A DNA stretch of 64,000 nucleotides from Chrysaora quinquecirrha. Taxonomy: Eukaryota; Cnidaria; Scyphozoa; Semaeostomeae; Pelagiidae. Positions 45,816 to 57,540 of this stretch are shown here, one piece after another. The stretch lies in NCBI GenBank assembly GCA_014526335.1, contig JACTAT010000049.1, positions 2,478,258 to 2,542,257 on the forward strand, written 5' to 3'. Below the pieces are notes generated by a model, which was not told the DNA's origin, made no database searches, and saw only the letters and a program-made list of their open reading frames with translations. Numbering within the stretch: the first letter of the stretch is position 1; each line of letters starts with the position of its first letter. Made by a program: the position numbers and the translations under genes.

Positions 45816-46540
45816 GAATGCTGTGCAAGACTAAAAGAGAAGCATTACCCATGCATGTTGTCTCTGCAAAAGCTAAAGTAATAGAAATTTCTTACCTTGT
45901 CATGATAAGCAGTTGTTGCTTCTTGATATTTGTTACATAAGTATAGATTGAATAGTACTTTCATTTTGCATTGAGTAAACGTAGTAAGCATTGTGATTGA
46001 TTTGTCGAGATTGCATTGGCAGTGTCTCCTCTGTTCTGCTACTATTGTTACTCATAAATCGAGCGTGCTTTCAATGCTGCTGGTACATATTGAACACCAG
46101 TTTCAGGGTCAGAGCAATCATATAACTGTGCTGGTTCTGTTTTGCAATGTCTACAGGAAAGGTAATTGCCTGCCTTGTCTGTGTATGAAGACTGCTTCGA
46201 ATCTGGAAAAAGCATTTCAATGTCCAGCATCTGGGGATTTTTTTTGAATATGGCATGGTTCTTTCTGTTTTTGATTAACTTAAGCCCAAAATTGTAGCAG
46301 ACGTGTGCAAATATAGTTTTGCTTGCATGCTGTTCTGCTATGGATTTAATTTTTCGAAGCTTTTTTTGATCAGATGTAAGACTATGATTTTGTTCTCCAT
46401 AGGTTTATTTACTTAATCTGTTCTGCTCCTGTGGAGCTTCTGCAGACTTTTCCTATTTTACTTTCGTCTTTCTATTCAATTGAATCACAATTGAATCACT
46501 CCTGATCTAAACCTAAAATTGTTCAGCATCACGGAAACTC
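45816..46540. other. No supported gene
   Basis: AT-rich sequence; the short ORFs at 45993-46256 overlap on both strands and show no motif. Confidence 0.35.
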
Positions 46541-47025
46541 CATCATACGATCTAATCATGAAGCCAATCACAAATCCAGCAAACCCTGTCATCTAGCCTA
46601 ATCAAAAAAGCATTGACAAACTACGCAAGCCCCCTCATACCATCTAAGCATAAAACTACTGACAAATCACGCATATCCCTCATCCAATGTAAGCATAAAA
46701 ACAATTTACAAATCACGCACACCACTAGTCTAATTTAAGCATTATCACTATTGAGAAATGAATCACACCCTTTGCCCAATCTAACCATTAAAAGTATTGA
46801 CAAATCACGCACACCCCTAGTCCCATCTAAGCATTAAAACTGTTGACAATTCAGGCACACCACAAGTCTGATTTCAGCATTAACACCATTGACAAATGAA
46901 GCACAGCAGTCGTCCAATCTAAGCATCAAAACTATTGACAAACCATACACACCCCTACTCCCATCTAAGCATTAAAACTATTGACATATCACGCACACCC
47001 CTAGTCCAACCAAAGGATTAAAACT
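46541..47025. repeat. 46-bp tandem array, about 10 copies
   Basis: The unit is ATCTAAGCATTAAAACTATT followed by GACAAATCACGCACACCCCTAGTCCC-like sequence. Copies vary by 10-30 percent, and there are no unique spacers between them. Confidence 0.9.
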
Positions 47026-48007
47026 GGCCTTTCAGGAATGGTTCTTGTGCAAAATATTTCTATCATAAGCGAAAGCAACTTACAATGACAACAAATCTTC
47101 TCTTTCTTGAAGGCGAAACAATGACGCTGATGAATAACCTGAAAAACGAATATAAAAAGCATCACAATATAGCGATTGATATCCATCAATTATCAATTTG
47201 TTCTTTATTTATTATTCAAGAGGTCCAACATTCATCACAAAGAACACAATAAAATGTGGCTAAAAAATCCCCACATTGCTTGTGACCTTGGTGACTGAGA
47301 TTCTTTAGCAAGCAAATAGATAAATTTTAATGAGGTCTACAGTATTCATTGAACTGGGTATAAGAAGTATGCCTTGAAACCTACTTTATAACTATAACTA
47401 TATAACTATACAGCATTATTTCTCAAATTTTTGAATTTCCTATCTGCGGTGGTTGCACTCATAAATAAAGCTTTTGAAAGATATTTTTATAACCATTACA
47501 ATTAGACTACTTACTGTTCAAAAAGTTTTTCCTTCCACTTTAGCCAATTCGCAAAATGTCATATGTATTCTGAAAGAAACTGTTGAAAATAGTGAGTTAT
47601 AAGTATTCCAAATTGAGACGGAAAATACTCTGTACAATAACCAACACACACATATCAGAGTATATTTCTGTGTTCTAATGTGAACACACTAAAGTAAACA
47701 TTTGAAAACTTTCATGCATCCATTGAATAACCAGACTGTTACACAAGCTTGCACGGACTGTTTCTGGTATGTTTTGTCAGTGTCAGGGCCTTCGAAGCCG
47801 GTGAAGCAACCAAATTCAGTTCAAAATGATCAACATAAATACTTTCCACTATTTAATACTCATTTATAAAGTAATGGGAGACAAATAGAAAAAACAACAA
47901 GCCTCGAATTATTCTCTCTGGTTGCCTTGGTTTAGGTGCAGAGAAAAAGAGTACAACACTGCTGATGCCAATTTTTCAATCCAAGTTTGCCTTTCCCGCC
48001 TGTATCA
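47026..48007. other. No supported gene
   Basis: AT-rich intergenic sequence; nothing recognised on either strand. Confidence 0.35.
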
Positions 48008-48400
48008 GTTGCTGCTGTTGTTGTTGCCTTAGCAATCAATTCAATTCACTTGTGGTGTTCTGCTGTAATCTTGCCCTAGACACGCGTCTAGACTGGCTAC
48101 TCGCCTATAATCGGCTGCTGCTGTTGTTGTTACCTTAGCAATCAATTCAATTTACTTGTACTCTTGCACTGCAATCTTGCCCTAGACTTGCCTATAGACT
48201 CGCTACTCACCTATATTGGTTGCTGCTGTTGTTGTTATCTTAGCAATGAAATCAATTCACTTGTATTCTTGTGCAAACATTTTGCCCTAGATTCACCTAT
48301 AGACTCGCTACTAGCCTATATCGGTTGCTGCTTTTGCTGTTACATTACCAAACAATTCAAGTCATTCTTACTCGTCTACTGTAATCTTGCTCTAGTAATT
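48008..48400 (+). repeat. 105-bp tandem array, nearly 4 copies
   Basis: The GGTTGCTGCTGTTGTTGTTA-type start recurs at exactly 48008, 48113, 48218 and 48323. Each copy also has TTAGCAATCAATTCA and ATCTTGCCCTAGAC. Because 105 is a multiple of three, a 35-residue periodic ORF (48164-48406) results; this is not taken as evidence of a gene. Confidence 0.9.
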
Positions 48401-49732
48401 CAATGAAGTAATTTGATTAGAATGGGGTTTTGTGTGATTTGTCAATGCTTTAATCAACACATTTTTTCTCCAATCCCTGGCAATCAATAGCCCAAGAGTT
48501 TAATCAACAAAATTTTCTTCAAGATAGACTAATGGTAATTATCCTTGAATGTAAACTAAAGCATGAAAATAAATATTAAGATAGTCAATAAAATTCATGT
48601 ATAATATCTGTAATAAGGTTTGCAAGTTTATTTTTTTTTCTTCCCCAGAAAAATGCTCGAAGAAGCAATGAATGCTTCTTTCGTTATTTTGTTTTCCACT
48701 GGTGTGTCCCTTGTAACATTTTGATAATTACTCTATCATCTCTAAAATGCAAGTTGAAAAAAATCATGCTTTTGTTCAACAATCTGAGTGAATTAGTAAA
48801 TAAACATAGAGTTGTTCATAAAAGCAAATAGTGATTATTTCCTTTCTAGAAATTGGATATAATTTTATCTCTTTGAATTTTTCTTTCAACCAAGCTTCTT
48901 CTTTTTTATATTCTATTGCTGTTATATGTAGGCTCTTAGTTGTAAATCAATTTCCATACAAATGCTCATTTCATAGAAATCAATGCCCATCCAAAAAGAA
49001 TGAATAGCAGAGAAACAATATTGTTCTATTAAAGAGTTCAGGTTATGTATTTTTAATAAAAAAATCTCTATAAGAAATTCAGTATCTTGAATTTCAAAAA
49101 AAAAAATTGTGACCTCCAGTTCTAGAGAATGTTTGGAAAGATACTTTTCACTTCAATCCTGGAGACGCTTTATGTCCTTAACATTTCTTCATGTGCAGTA
49201 AATTAGATTTGTGACATACAAACAAAATTGAAAGCAACAGCCATTAATATAAGGTCAATAAATGGGCTTAATTTAAAGAGATTGAATGCCCTATTTATGT
49301 GTGTAGGATTTATGTTAACAAAAAAGAACAAATTATGCCATATCATTTATCAATCCCCCACTGTCTGTAATAATCAACCTCTTATATAAGTCCCCCCTCA
49401 GAGAGTTTGAAAATGAAAAGGGGCTAAATAGAGCTTTTACGGTAAGTATTATGTTTGAAATCTTAAAATAGTTTATAGTATTGAAATTCAATTCCTGATG
49501 GTCTTTTCTAGTTTTTGGCCCTCCATATTTAGCAGCATGAATGTTCTTTGTTTGCTAATTTTAAATTTAATTGCCATTAAGCTTTCCCAATGAACAATTC
49601 TCCTTAACCTCAATCTCCTATATACATCAATGATATAAAGTCACAGAGCCACACAACGTTATTTAAAAGTTACATCTCATAGGACTGCAAAAGTGATGTC
49701 ACAGAGTTAGCATGCTACCACTCCGCCATCCT
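48401..49732. other. No supported gene; repeat unit near 49385
   Basis: CTTATATAAGTCCCCCC at 49381-49398 and a nearby TACGGTAA resemble a low-copy dispersed repeat. A tRNA-like stretch on the minus strand (49731-49704, GGATGGCGGAGTGGTAGCAT) matches a pol III A box but has no B box. The rest is AT-rich. Confidence 0.4.
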
Positions 49733-50278
49733 ATTGTTGCAAAATATCTCTCCATTCCTTGCGATCCTTTGCTAGTTCACTTGCTTCTTTCTACGTCAAA
49801 TTGTTGTTTGCCTGCAATTGTTTTCTTAAGCCTGTTTTCCACGAGGTGGAATGTTTTGCTCGAACTCCAAAATTCTGCTCCAACTTTTTCGAGCGGAAAT
49901 GAAAGCAATTTCCACGAGGGGGAAGTTTTCGCTCGAACTCAAAATTTTTCGAGGGAACATTTTCGAGCAGGACAATTTCCTGATGCTTTTGGCGCCAAAG
50001 CAAGCAAAAATACATCAACATGGCTGCTCACCACATTCACACTCTGTTGAAAAAGCTCATAATTTTGCAACTATTGCGACGAAGAATACAGAGAAGACAA
50101 CAAAAATACAAAGATGCTTTTCGGATAAGAACAATTTACGAAGAACGCAAAGAGAAAGAAGGGTGAATTTCATTTATTGGTGAAAGATTAAAGGCTGTTT
50201 GATCACATCTAATTCTTCAAATGCTTCGGAATGAGCCCATCTACCTTCCAAAAGTTGCTGTCTTGAGTAGAGCCTTTT

Positions 50279-51262
50279 TTGACGAGGCAAGAAACCAATA
50301 TGCGTGAGCCTGTGAGTGTCAGTGAAAGGCTTTGCTTGGCTTTGAAATTCCTTGCTTCAGGTGATGCACAAAGTAGGATAGCTGCAAGTTATCAAAATAG
50401 TGCAACTGTAGTCAGTCAGACAATAAACGAAACAGGTAGCATTTTGTGGAACGAGTTAAAAAACCAAGGCTACCTACATGTTCCAAGCAACGAGGAAGTC
50501 TGGAAACAAATTTTCAAGGTTTTTGAAGAAAAATGGAATCTCCCACATGCTCTTGGTGCAATCGATGGGAAACACATCGTAATGCAGTGTCCTGCTCGAG
50601 GTGGTTCAGGTTTTTTAAATTACAAAAAAACTCACAGTATCGTTTGCTGGGAGTTTGTATAGGAAAATACGAATTTATTATGGTAGACATAGGGGATAGT
50701 GGGAGGCAAAGTGACGGAAGTGTATATGCAAATAGCAATCTTGGCTATTCTATCGAGAACGACACTCTGGATATACCTTGCCCTGGAAAAATTGGTAATT
50801 TAGAGAAGAAATTCCCTTACGTATTTTAAGGAAATGATGCCTTTGGGCTAAAACCATACCTTTTGAAGCCGTATCCTCGCCAGAATGTACCACTTGATGA
50901 ACGTATTTTCAACTATAGACTTTTTGCGAGCTCAGAGAATAATTGAGAATACGTTTGGCATAGCAGCATCAAGGTTTCGGGTTTTTCGGAGACCAATCAT
51001 TGCAGAGATTGACACTGTCAAGCAAATTACTAAGGCTGTAGTTGCATTGCACAATTTTTTAATGGCTCAAAGATCACAAGATGACCCATATAATTACTGC
51101 CCATTGAATGTCGACCAAGAGATTGGAGGAAAGCTAAATGCAGGGCAGTGGAGGAAGGATGCAGATAGCAGAGGGATGTTGCCAATTGGAAGGTCAGGCT
51201 TGAATAACTACTCTGGTACTGCAAAAGAAGTACGGGGATGGCAGTGTCAGTTGGCAGTTTGA
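50279..51262 (+). pseudogene. Harbinger DDE transposase (HARBI1-like), broken
   Basis: The frame starts TRQETNMREPVSVSERLCLA (HTH region). It continues to LGAIDGKHIVMQCPARGGSG with the first catalytic Asp, FIMVDIGDSGRQSDGSVYA with the second, and RRII-type RAQRIIENTFGIAASRFRVF with the Glu, then KAVVALHNFLM. The three acidic residues survive, but the coding sequence changes frame near 50635 and 50920 and has a TAA at 50827. The family protein is 350-400 residues, and the N-terminal part before 50279 is also not in one frame. Confidence 0.88.
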
Positions 51263-51391
51263 TATGGTCAATCGTGTATCAAACTATTCTGACAAGCAAC
51301 GTATGTAATCTTTGAGAATATGCCTGACAACATTGAGAATGACTAGTGTCCAGCTATTTTAGTTATTTACATTTCTTCATCCAATTTATTT

Positions 51392-52595
51392 TCATACTAT
51401 AATGTTTGAATTTTCATTTTTGCGTATCTGTTCTTCTTGGCGGAGAGGCCTTGAAGAATTTAGGACAAGACTCTGGCAAAATAGAGAATCTCCATTGGTT
51501 TCTTCCTTTTTCTCCACTGGTTTGCCTTGACTCTCGATGTCCTGTAGAGTTTTGATCAGTATGGTATCTACAGCCAGACCAAGATCATTCTTTCCTTTGC
51601 CTGATTTCACTGCTTTACCAGGAGGGGGAGTAAACTCGGACGGTGACAAGGCTTTTCTTTTTGGCAAACCTTTGGGCTGAGAGGTGATGTCGATGGGCGT
51701 CAAGGGTGTTAAGGGCGTCAACTCCTGGGTTTCTTCTATGCTCCTTGGACTGTCAGCGTCTTGCATCAGAAGGGGGATTGTGGGGAGGGCTATGTTGCTT
51801 TCTGTTGGTAGATTGGCTGTCTTTTCAAACAGAAATGTCAGCTGGTCATAATATTTGCATTTGGACACCTTGGATGCAGCAGAACCAGATTTTGATGCTC
51901 TATTCTGTCTGTTGAGGCATTTATTATAGTTGTCTTTCAAGTGCTTGAATTGTGTTTTCAGAAATTCAACTGCAAAATAGAAATGAAATATGAATTCGTA
52001 TTTTCTATAAGAAAACACCTCATGAGAAACCTTAGTGCTCGGTTTTCTAGGGCAGTAGGTACTGGAGATTGTTACAAGAGAGTTGCTTTCTGTTGTTTAT
52101 CACAGCCATAAAAAATAGAAAAAATTAAGAATTTTTTCGATTTATGTTTTGTGTCAAATTTCCCTTGAATTATACTGAGTTGACAAGGTGTGTTTAAGAC
52201 CTTTCTTGGATTTTCAAAAATCTCATTAAATACTGTAACGCTTTAAAAAAATACTGTCAAGTTCAGTGTTTACAAAAAATGTATATATAAATATGTCTAT
52301 ATAAATGTATATATAGGTTCCTTACTTCCTCTATAAACTCTTCCAAGTCGAATTCTCGATGCTCTATTTCGGGAGATTGCTGTGCTTGTGATGAGCTAGG
52401 TACACTTTCGTTTCCTATACCTTCAATTGACCTGTCTAGTACCATAAAGCTAGAAGAACCCGACAAATCTGAACTTGCTTGAGACATTTCTTCCCTTTTA
52501 TCGTTTTCTACATTTATTTGACGTAAAAGCGCCCTAACATCAATTCCTGTCAAGCTAAGTTGATCTTGAAGAGTATTTTGTTGCTGAGAAGCCAT
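51392..52595 (-). CDS. Harbinger accessory Myb/MADF-like DNA-binding protein, two exons
   Basis: Exon 1 (52595-52326) begins at ATG with a Ser/Gln-rich acidic region ending EFDLEEFIEE before GTAAG. Exon 2 begins after a TTTTGCAG acceptor at 51969. It carries EFLKTQFKHLKDNYNKCLNR, the third-helix half of a Myb/SANT-like trihelix, then a Pro/Thr-rich linker. A C-terminal patch (LFCQSLVLNSSRPLRQEEQI) of BESS-like type lies just before a stop at 51392. The two exons do not join in phase and the first half of the DNA-binding domain is not visible, so a middle exon is missing or deleted. Such proteins guide Harbinger transposase to the element ends. Confidence 0.65.
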
Positions 52596-53385
52596 TTTGT
52601 TGAGTCAATTAAAAACAGTTGGAAGTGTTCCACAAATCGTTTGAGCGGAATTTGGGAAAAAGTTGGACATTGTTCAACTTTTCTGCAAACAACTTCAGAG
52701 TTCGAGCGCACAATATTTTTTTTGCTTTGCTCATGCCCAGAAAAAAGTTTGAGCGGAATTCTGGAGTTTGAGCGAAAAATTCTGCCTCGTTGAAAACAGG
52801 CTTTATAATTTCAATCCACGTAAGTTTAAGTCTTCCCCTTCGTCTTTTCGATTTTATCAGTGCCACTTTTAATGCTTTTTGTGCAGGTTTGTTTTCGTCT
52901 AACCTCATCAAGTGACCAAACAATTTCATGCCTCTCTTTTCGATTTTCGTGCTCCATGGTTCTACTTTCGTTTTTGCATATACATCTTCATTTTCTACGA
53001 TTTTCGGCCATCTAATACTTAGGATGCGTGAACGCAGTATTCGTCTGCGAAAACTATCAATTTGGTTTTCTAGAGTTTTTGTTAGTGTCCATAGTTCACT
53101 ATTGTACAAAAATATTGGCATGATGTATGCTTCATATGCTCATACTTTAGTTCTTAGAGACAAACGTTTGTTTTGGAAAATTTCCTTCAAGCTTGTCAAT
53201 GCATTGAGTGATAGACTTTTTCTATTTGCAATGTCTGCTTCTGTGTTATGTTTGGATCCTAGAATCTTAGCATCTTTCCATTTGTCTTCGTTCTTATATT
53301 TGACCGTATACTCTTCAGTTTTTGACATGTTAATCATTAGACCTCTTTTCTGTAGTATTGGTGGAATTTTTTCTTAAATACAGTA

Positions 53386-53420
53386 GCCGGACGAAAGTAT
53401 GGAAACGCCACTTAAAATGG
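53386..53420 (+). repeat. Tc1/mariner-like terminal repeat, solitary
   Basis: TACAGTAGCCGGACGAAAGT followed by ATGGAAACGCC has the TA-CAGT start and the GGAC(G/A)AAAGTATG body of Tc1-like ends, comparable with the Tc1 terminus at 45031. The matching far end was not found in the following kilobases. Confidence 0.6.
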
Positions 53421-54739
53421 CAGCAAACAGTGGCCTAGGGCTGAAACAAGAATATTTACATAACAAAGCAAGGGCGGCTCAGCAGCCTCCGTGCACCTGA
53501 CTTTGGCGGGAAATGTTTGCCAATTTCACTAACTTTCAATTAAAATAAAGAGTGAAGGATTTGTTTGTTATTTTTCTTAAAAAACGATCAAAAACTTCGA
53601 AGCAGTGTCTTCAAAATTTGCTGGAAAATATTTCAAGAGTTGGCTAAAAAAACAGCGTTGAAATAACTGCTCTCTTGACTGTTTACACGGATTTCTTTAG
53701 TGATTGAAAGAAAAATAATTTAAATTTTTGTGTCGCCTTAAAATTTTTACTCAAAATAGAAGTTAGCAAGAAGAAGTCGAAGATTATTTTGTGGAAAACG
53801 ATCTCAGGAAAGTGACTTTCAAAGGGGATTTTTTCTAGTGAAAATATAGTTGACCATTGAAAGTAGTTTGAAATTGGGATGTATAGTTCTTATTCACATA
53901 TTTTGAAACTGTGGTTGATATAAAATATTTCAAATAACTTTTGAAGCAGATTCTCGTCTTTTTTGAGAAATAAATGCAAATTTATAATATCACCCATTTT
54001 TAGGCCTAAGCTAAAGTCACTTACCTGAGATCTGTCAGAAAACTCGCAATTCATGCTTTTCACCATGAGTTCATGTGTTTAACATAAGCTGTTAACAGAT
54101 AAGTGGAAATGCGCATATTTTAGACGAAAGATACATTGCTGAAGTTATCGTCCGAAAACTGTTGCATCACCATGCCCTGACTCAATGTCAATTTTTAAAG
54201 ATATTCTACACTGGAATGATGTTGGAATGATGTGGCAGAGATATTGAACATAACATTTGCGAATGTATTGGTATGTCATTGTTTAATATAGAACAATTTG
54301 CAGTGTTGAAAGCAACACCACACAACCCATTAGATGAGTAAAAAGAACATTATTAATTTTTAGAAGAACCTGTGTTAATTTTATATTAGTTATATATTTT
54401 GGTTGAAGTTTCATGAATGCAGCAAAATAACTGTTTTCCTCACAATAAATAAATTTTAATATAAACAACATATAAACATATAAACATGTAAACAACATAT
54501 AAACAGCATATAAATATCTTAACAATAAATGAGCAAATAGAGAATATTGTAAATATGAATAAAATTATTTATAAACTAAGCACATACAACAAAGACATTT
54601 CTTGAAAAATAGACGAAAAGAATTACATTAAAGACAAATATAATTCAGACAAGTACTCTAAAGTGAGTAATTTTAACGAATTATCAGAAACGAAAGATTA
54701 AAGTATATACATAGAAATAAGAATTACATACTTTGAGGA
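53421..54739. other. No supported gene
   Basis: AT-rich sequence, possibly the interior of the element whose end is at 53386. A short AACATATAA repeat lies at 54463-54515. Confidence 0.4.
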
Positions 54740-55192
54740 ATATAGATTCTGTAGAAAGTCACTTCAATTTCAGGCTGATGATATCTTGCTCTAGGCACAT
54801 TCAGGCTCTCAAGATTAAAACTGGCTATGTTCAAATACTCCCACATAGCCATCTCCTCATTCCGCCTTGGTAAAAGACCATATCAATTCCATTCCATTCT
54901 AGAATGTCTTTGATAAATCGCTCAGTGTCATAGCAGCTTTTATTTGTCTCCTGGCAGTTGTAGGGTAGTCCATGTATTTTCCAACGACAATAATTGAATG
55001 CAGCTCTATACTTTGCTTCTAACTTACACCATTGCTTACACGAACGAAGTTTGTGAACAAAAAGATCTCAATTTTTTAATATGATCGCAAGCTTGCGATT
55101 ACATTGATGGGATTTTGAGCTTTGGATATATTCAATATCCAATATTGCCCAGTTGCTAGTAGAAAATATGTCTGCGGCCTTTTCCATTTCTA
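54740..55192 (-). pseudogene. Exon remnant of an unnamed conserved invertebrate family
   Basis: After a TTGTAG acceptor near 55193 the minus strand is open with MEKAADIFSTSNWAILDIEY, then QCNRKLAIIL and (after a TGA) CKQWCKLEAKYRAAFNYCRW, IHGLPYN, TERFIKDILEWNGIDMVFYQ and GG. The frame then shifts to WEYLNIASFNLESLNVPRAR and QPEIEVTFY. The pattern ...IHGLP...D.VF.KGG....L....ASFNLE.L.VP is one I recall from numerous unnamed invertebrate proteins. The stop and the frame change indicate decay. Function is unknown. Confidence 0.5.
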
Positions 55193-55371
55193 CAATGAAA
55201 ATAAGAAATTAGTTGTTTGAAAGATGTGCTACTTTCAGTTGAAAGTGAAAGTGTTCAAATGGTTGAAATTTGGTTAATGGTGCGTTTACTTTCCTAGTTC
55301 ATCAAAAAGATTGAATAATAAAACACAAACCTAAGGGGGCCTGGATGAGCAGCATTATCTATCTACAAAGG

Positions 55372-55560
55372 GTCTACCAATTTCCCATACATGGAAAAGT
55401 CTTTAGCCACCTGTTGTGAAGCTCACTAATCAGCTGTTCCAACAAACGGCCTACTCTTCCTGCACTGTACGAGGGCTCTACATAGCTTTTCATGTCATTG
55501 GCCAGAGCGTTTGGCAATAGCCTTTTGAGTCTGAGAGGGGTGGTGTTAGTTAGACGATAA
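55372..55560 (-). other. Unassigned open segment, about 63 codons
   Basis: One minus-strand frame reads NVHRFYRLTNTTPLRLKRLL, continues through PSYSAGRVGRLLEQLISELH and ends at a TAG. Its composition looks coding but no family or flanking splice site was recognised. Confidence 0.3.
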
Positions 55561-56940
55561 AAACGATGAACATTTTTTTATCTTATTTACTTATGTTTTG
55601 AAAAAATAGAATTTTACAAAAAAATATTGAATTGACTGAATGGTCCTAGTTGTCTGGGCGGTCCGAGTTGTCCAATTGTCTGTGTGGTCTGGAATTCGTT
55701 AATATAAAGCTCAGACTAAGGCTTGAATAAAAATGAGTGAAGACATTTAATTTGTACTTACTAGTTTCTTTGGTTAATCTGGAATATGAAGAAATATGAA
55801 TAAATGAATGAATTAGAAATTAATTCTTGAATTTAGTTTGAACGGATTGAAACAAGAGTGTGATAGGAGAATTGAATCGAGAGCAGGAAATTCAAAATAA
55901 TTTCTTAGCCAATTATACATTTGTTTATGAAATGATTTTAAATTTGTTTATGAAACAATTATAAATTTGTTTATAATACAAATAAATATTAAAGAATAAG
56001 ACTTCTTTCTTGTCACTCCCAGCATGAACTAATTAAATTCTTTTTGTAAAAGAGGTTTTCCCTCCCTTAAGGGGAATCTTCTGTGAATCGTCTTTGCATG
56101 CAGCGTCACATGCAAGGTCACAGCCTCGAATTTTTACAACAATTTATAGATATTTGTATGTTTGTATACAAGCAAAAAGTACCAAAATTTTACCTTACGT
56201 CTTCTTATTTTTTATGTATTCAGATAGCTGTAAATGCTTTCCACTAGGCATGATTTGTGAAGTTAATATAATTGATGAAGTTAAATGTGCAGATACCTTC
56301 TGAAGTCTCATCTTGATTCTTGTGTTGACTTGCCTCGATCAAACATCACAAGAAAATTGAGTTCTCTTCTTCAACGGGGTTGACTGGACATCTGTTTATT
56401 GGCTAATTCTCTTCATGACTAATTTCAAATGTACTGATTTCAATTTTTCATTGCTTTTATAGATTGATCGAATGTGATGTTCCAATTATTGCACCATCAT
56501 GATGTAATTAACCAATCGGCCAAAGTGAAAACTTGCTTGTTGTCGCACCTACATTATATTTCAGTACTATAGTGTTGTAGCCACAGTTTGGCTCATTCTT
56601 ATTTTGCAAAAAGTTTGTCGCAGCTCACAGCTTGAAGCTATCGTTAATGTTGAAAGCACGGTTCCAGCGCAATACCATTGGCATCGCAATAGTTAAAATT
56701 ACCATCATTTAAGAAAGAAAGCGGAAAGACAATATTTGGGAAAACTTTTTATGTTTTAGAAAATAACAATAACTATAAGTACAACAACTCAAGATAGGTG
56801 AAACACCACCAAACACGCATCGAGATATGCATTTAACAAAACTTTCTGGCAAAGGTAACAAGAATATAATAAGTTCAAATTAATCAAGTGTACAAATCAG
56901 GCATCAGTCAAAAGTCAAAACCTGTTTTTGTTTTAGAGAA
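55561..56940. other. No supported gene
   Basis: AT-rich intergenic DNA with a small palindrome (CCCTCCCTTAAGGGGAA, 56061-56077). Nothing else is recognised. Confidence 0.35.
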
Positions 56941-57540
56941 GACTAGCCCTTGCCTGTGTCTGACCACCGCCTTGTGACAACCTCTCCCTCATAACAACCT
57001 CCGACTTATAAGGCCTGTGCTTCAAGTGATTCCATGGTCCTTACCCATACTTCTGTTTGCAGACGTAACTTTTACTTAGATCCTTTATTCTGATCCTAGG
57101 TCCTTTTTTGACCCTAGTTCAGGGTCCTGTTCCCCATTCCCTCTAAATATTATGTTCCGTGGTATAAGCTCATCTTTAAACCATAATGGGTCCTGTTTCT
57201 ACTCCCTGTCCAGGGCATGAGATAGTCCTTGCCCATCTCTGACCACAACCTGGTGACAACCCTTGCATCATAAGAACCTCTATGTTTAAGGTCTGTATGT
57301 TCAAGTCGTTAGTCATTGCATGGCCTTCGTCTATACTGCAGTCTGCAGATCAATTTTCTACTTATTTCCTTTTTTCTAGTCGTAGGTCCTTTTTCTTGGT
57401 CCTAGTCCAGGGTCCTGTTCCTTGGTATTAATCTAGGTACCTTAGTCCAAAATAGCTGGTCCTGTTCCTGCTCCCTGTCAAGGGTCCCTTTACTCCAAGT
57501 GAAGGAACTGTTCCTTGGTCTTAGTCCAAGGGGCTCAGTC
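56941..57540. repeat. Two 285-bp tandem units rich in AGGGTCCTGTTCC motifs
   Basis: CCTTGCC(T/C)(G/A)T followed by CTGACCAC and TGACAACC starts near 56947 and again near 57230. Both units contain several GGTCCT and CAGGGTCCTGTTCC words, suggesting an older short repeat inside a longer duplication. Confidence 0.7.

Larger units (their letters stand above)
49829..52802. mobile_element. PIF/Harbinger transposon, 2974 bp, complete ends
   Basis: The termini AGCCTGTTTTCCACGAGG and CCTCGTTGAAAACAGGCT are inverted repeats extending about 45 bp (including GCTCGAACTCCA/GCTCAAACTCCA). They are flanked by the 3-bp duplication TTA at 49826-49828 and 52803-52805. Inside are the two genes typical of the superfamily in opposite orientation: a DDE nuclease (plus) and a Myb/MADF-like DNA-binding protein (minus). 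Subterminal TTTGAGCG(G/A)AA and TTCGAGCG words recur in both ends and are candidate transposase-binding sites. Both genes are damaged. Confidence 0.95.
49733..53380 (-). pseudogene. LINE reverse-transcriptase C-terminus, split by a Harbinger element
   Basis: From 53370 to 52803 the minus strand encodes ILQKRGLMINMSKTEEYTV, AKILGSKHNTEADIANRK, PIFLYNSELWTLTKTLENQ, IDSFRRRILRSR and RGRLKLTWIEIIK, the region after the palm in LINE RTs. After the 2974-bp Harbinger insertion the frame resumes at 49828-49733 and ends ELAKDRKEWRDILQQ and a stop, the usual C-terminus. One TGA occurs near 53138. The 5' part is missing; it ends where a Tc1-like terminus begins at 53386. Confidence 0.85.

Noticed and set aside
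46541..47025. Possible CRISPR-like array
   Set aside because: Units are contiguous without unique spacers and the DNA is clearly animal; it is a tandem satellite.
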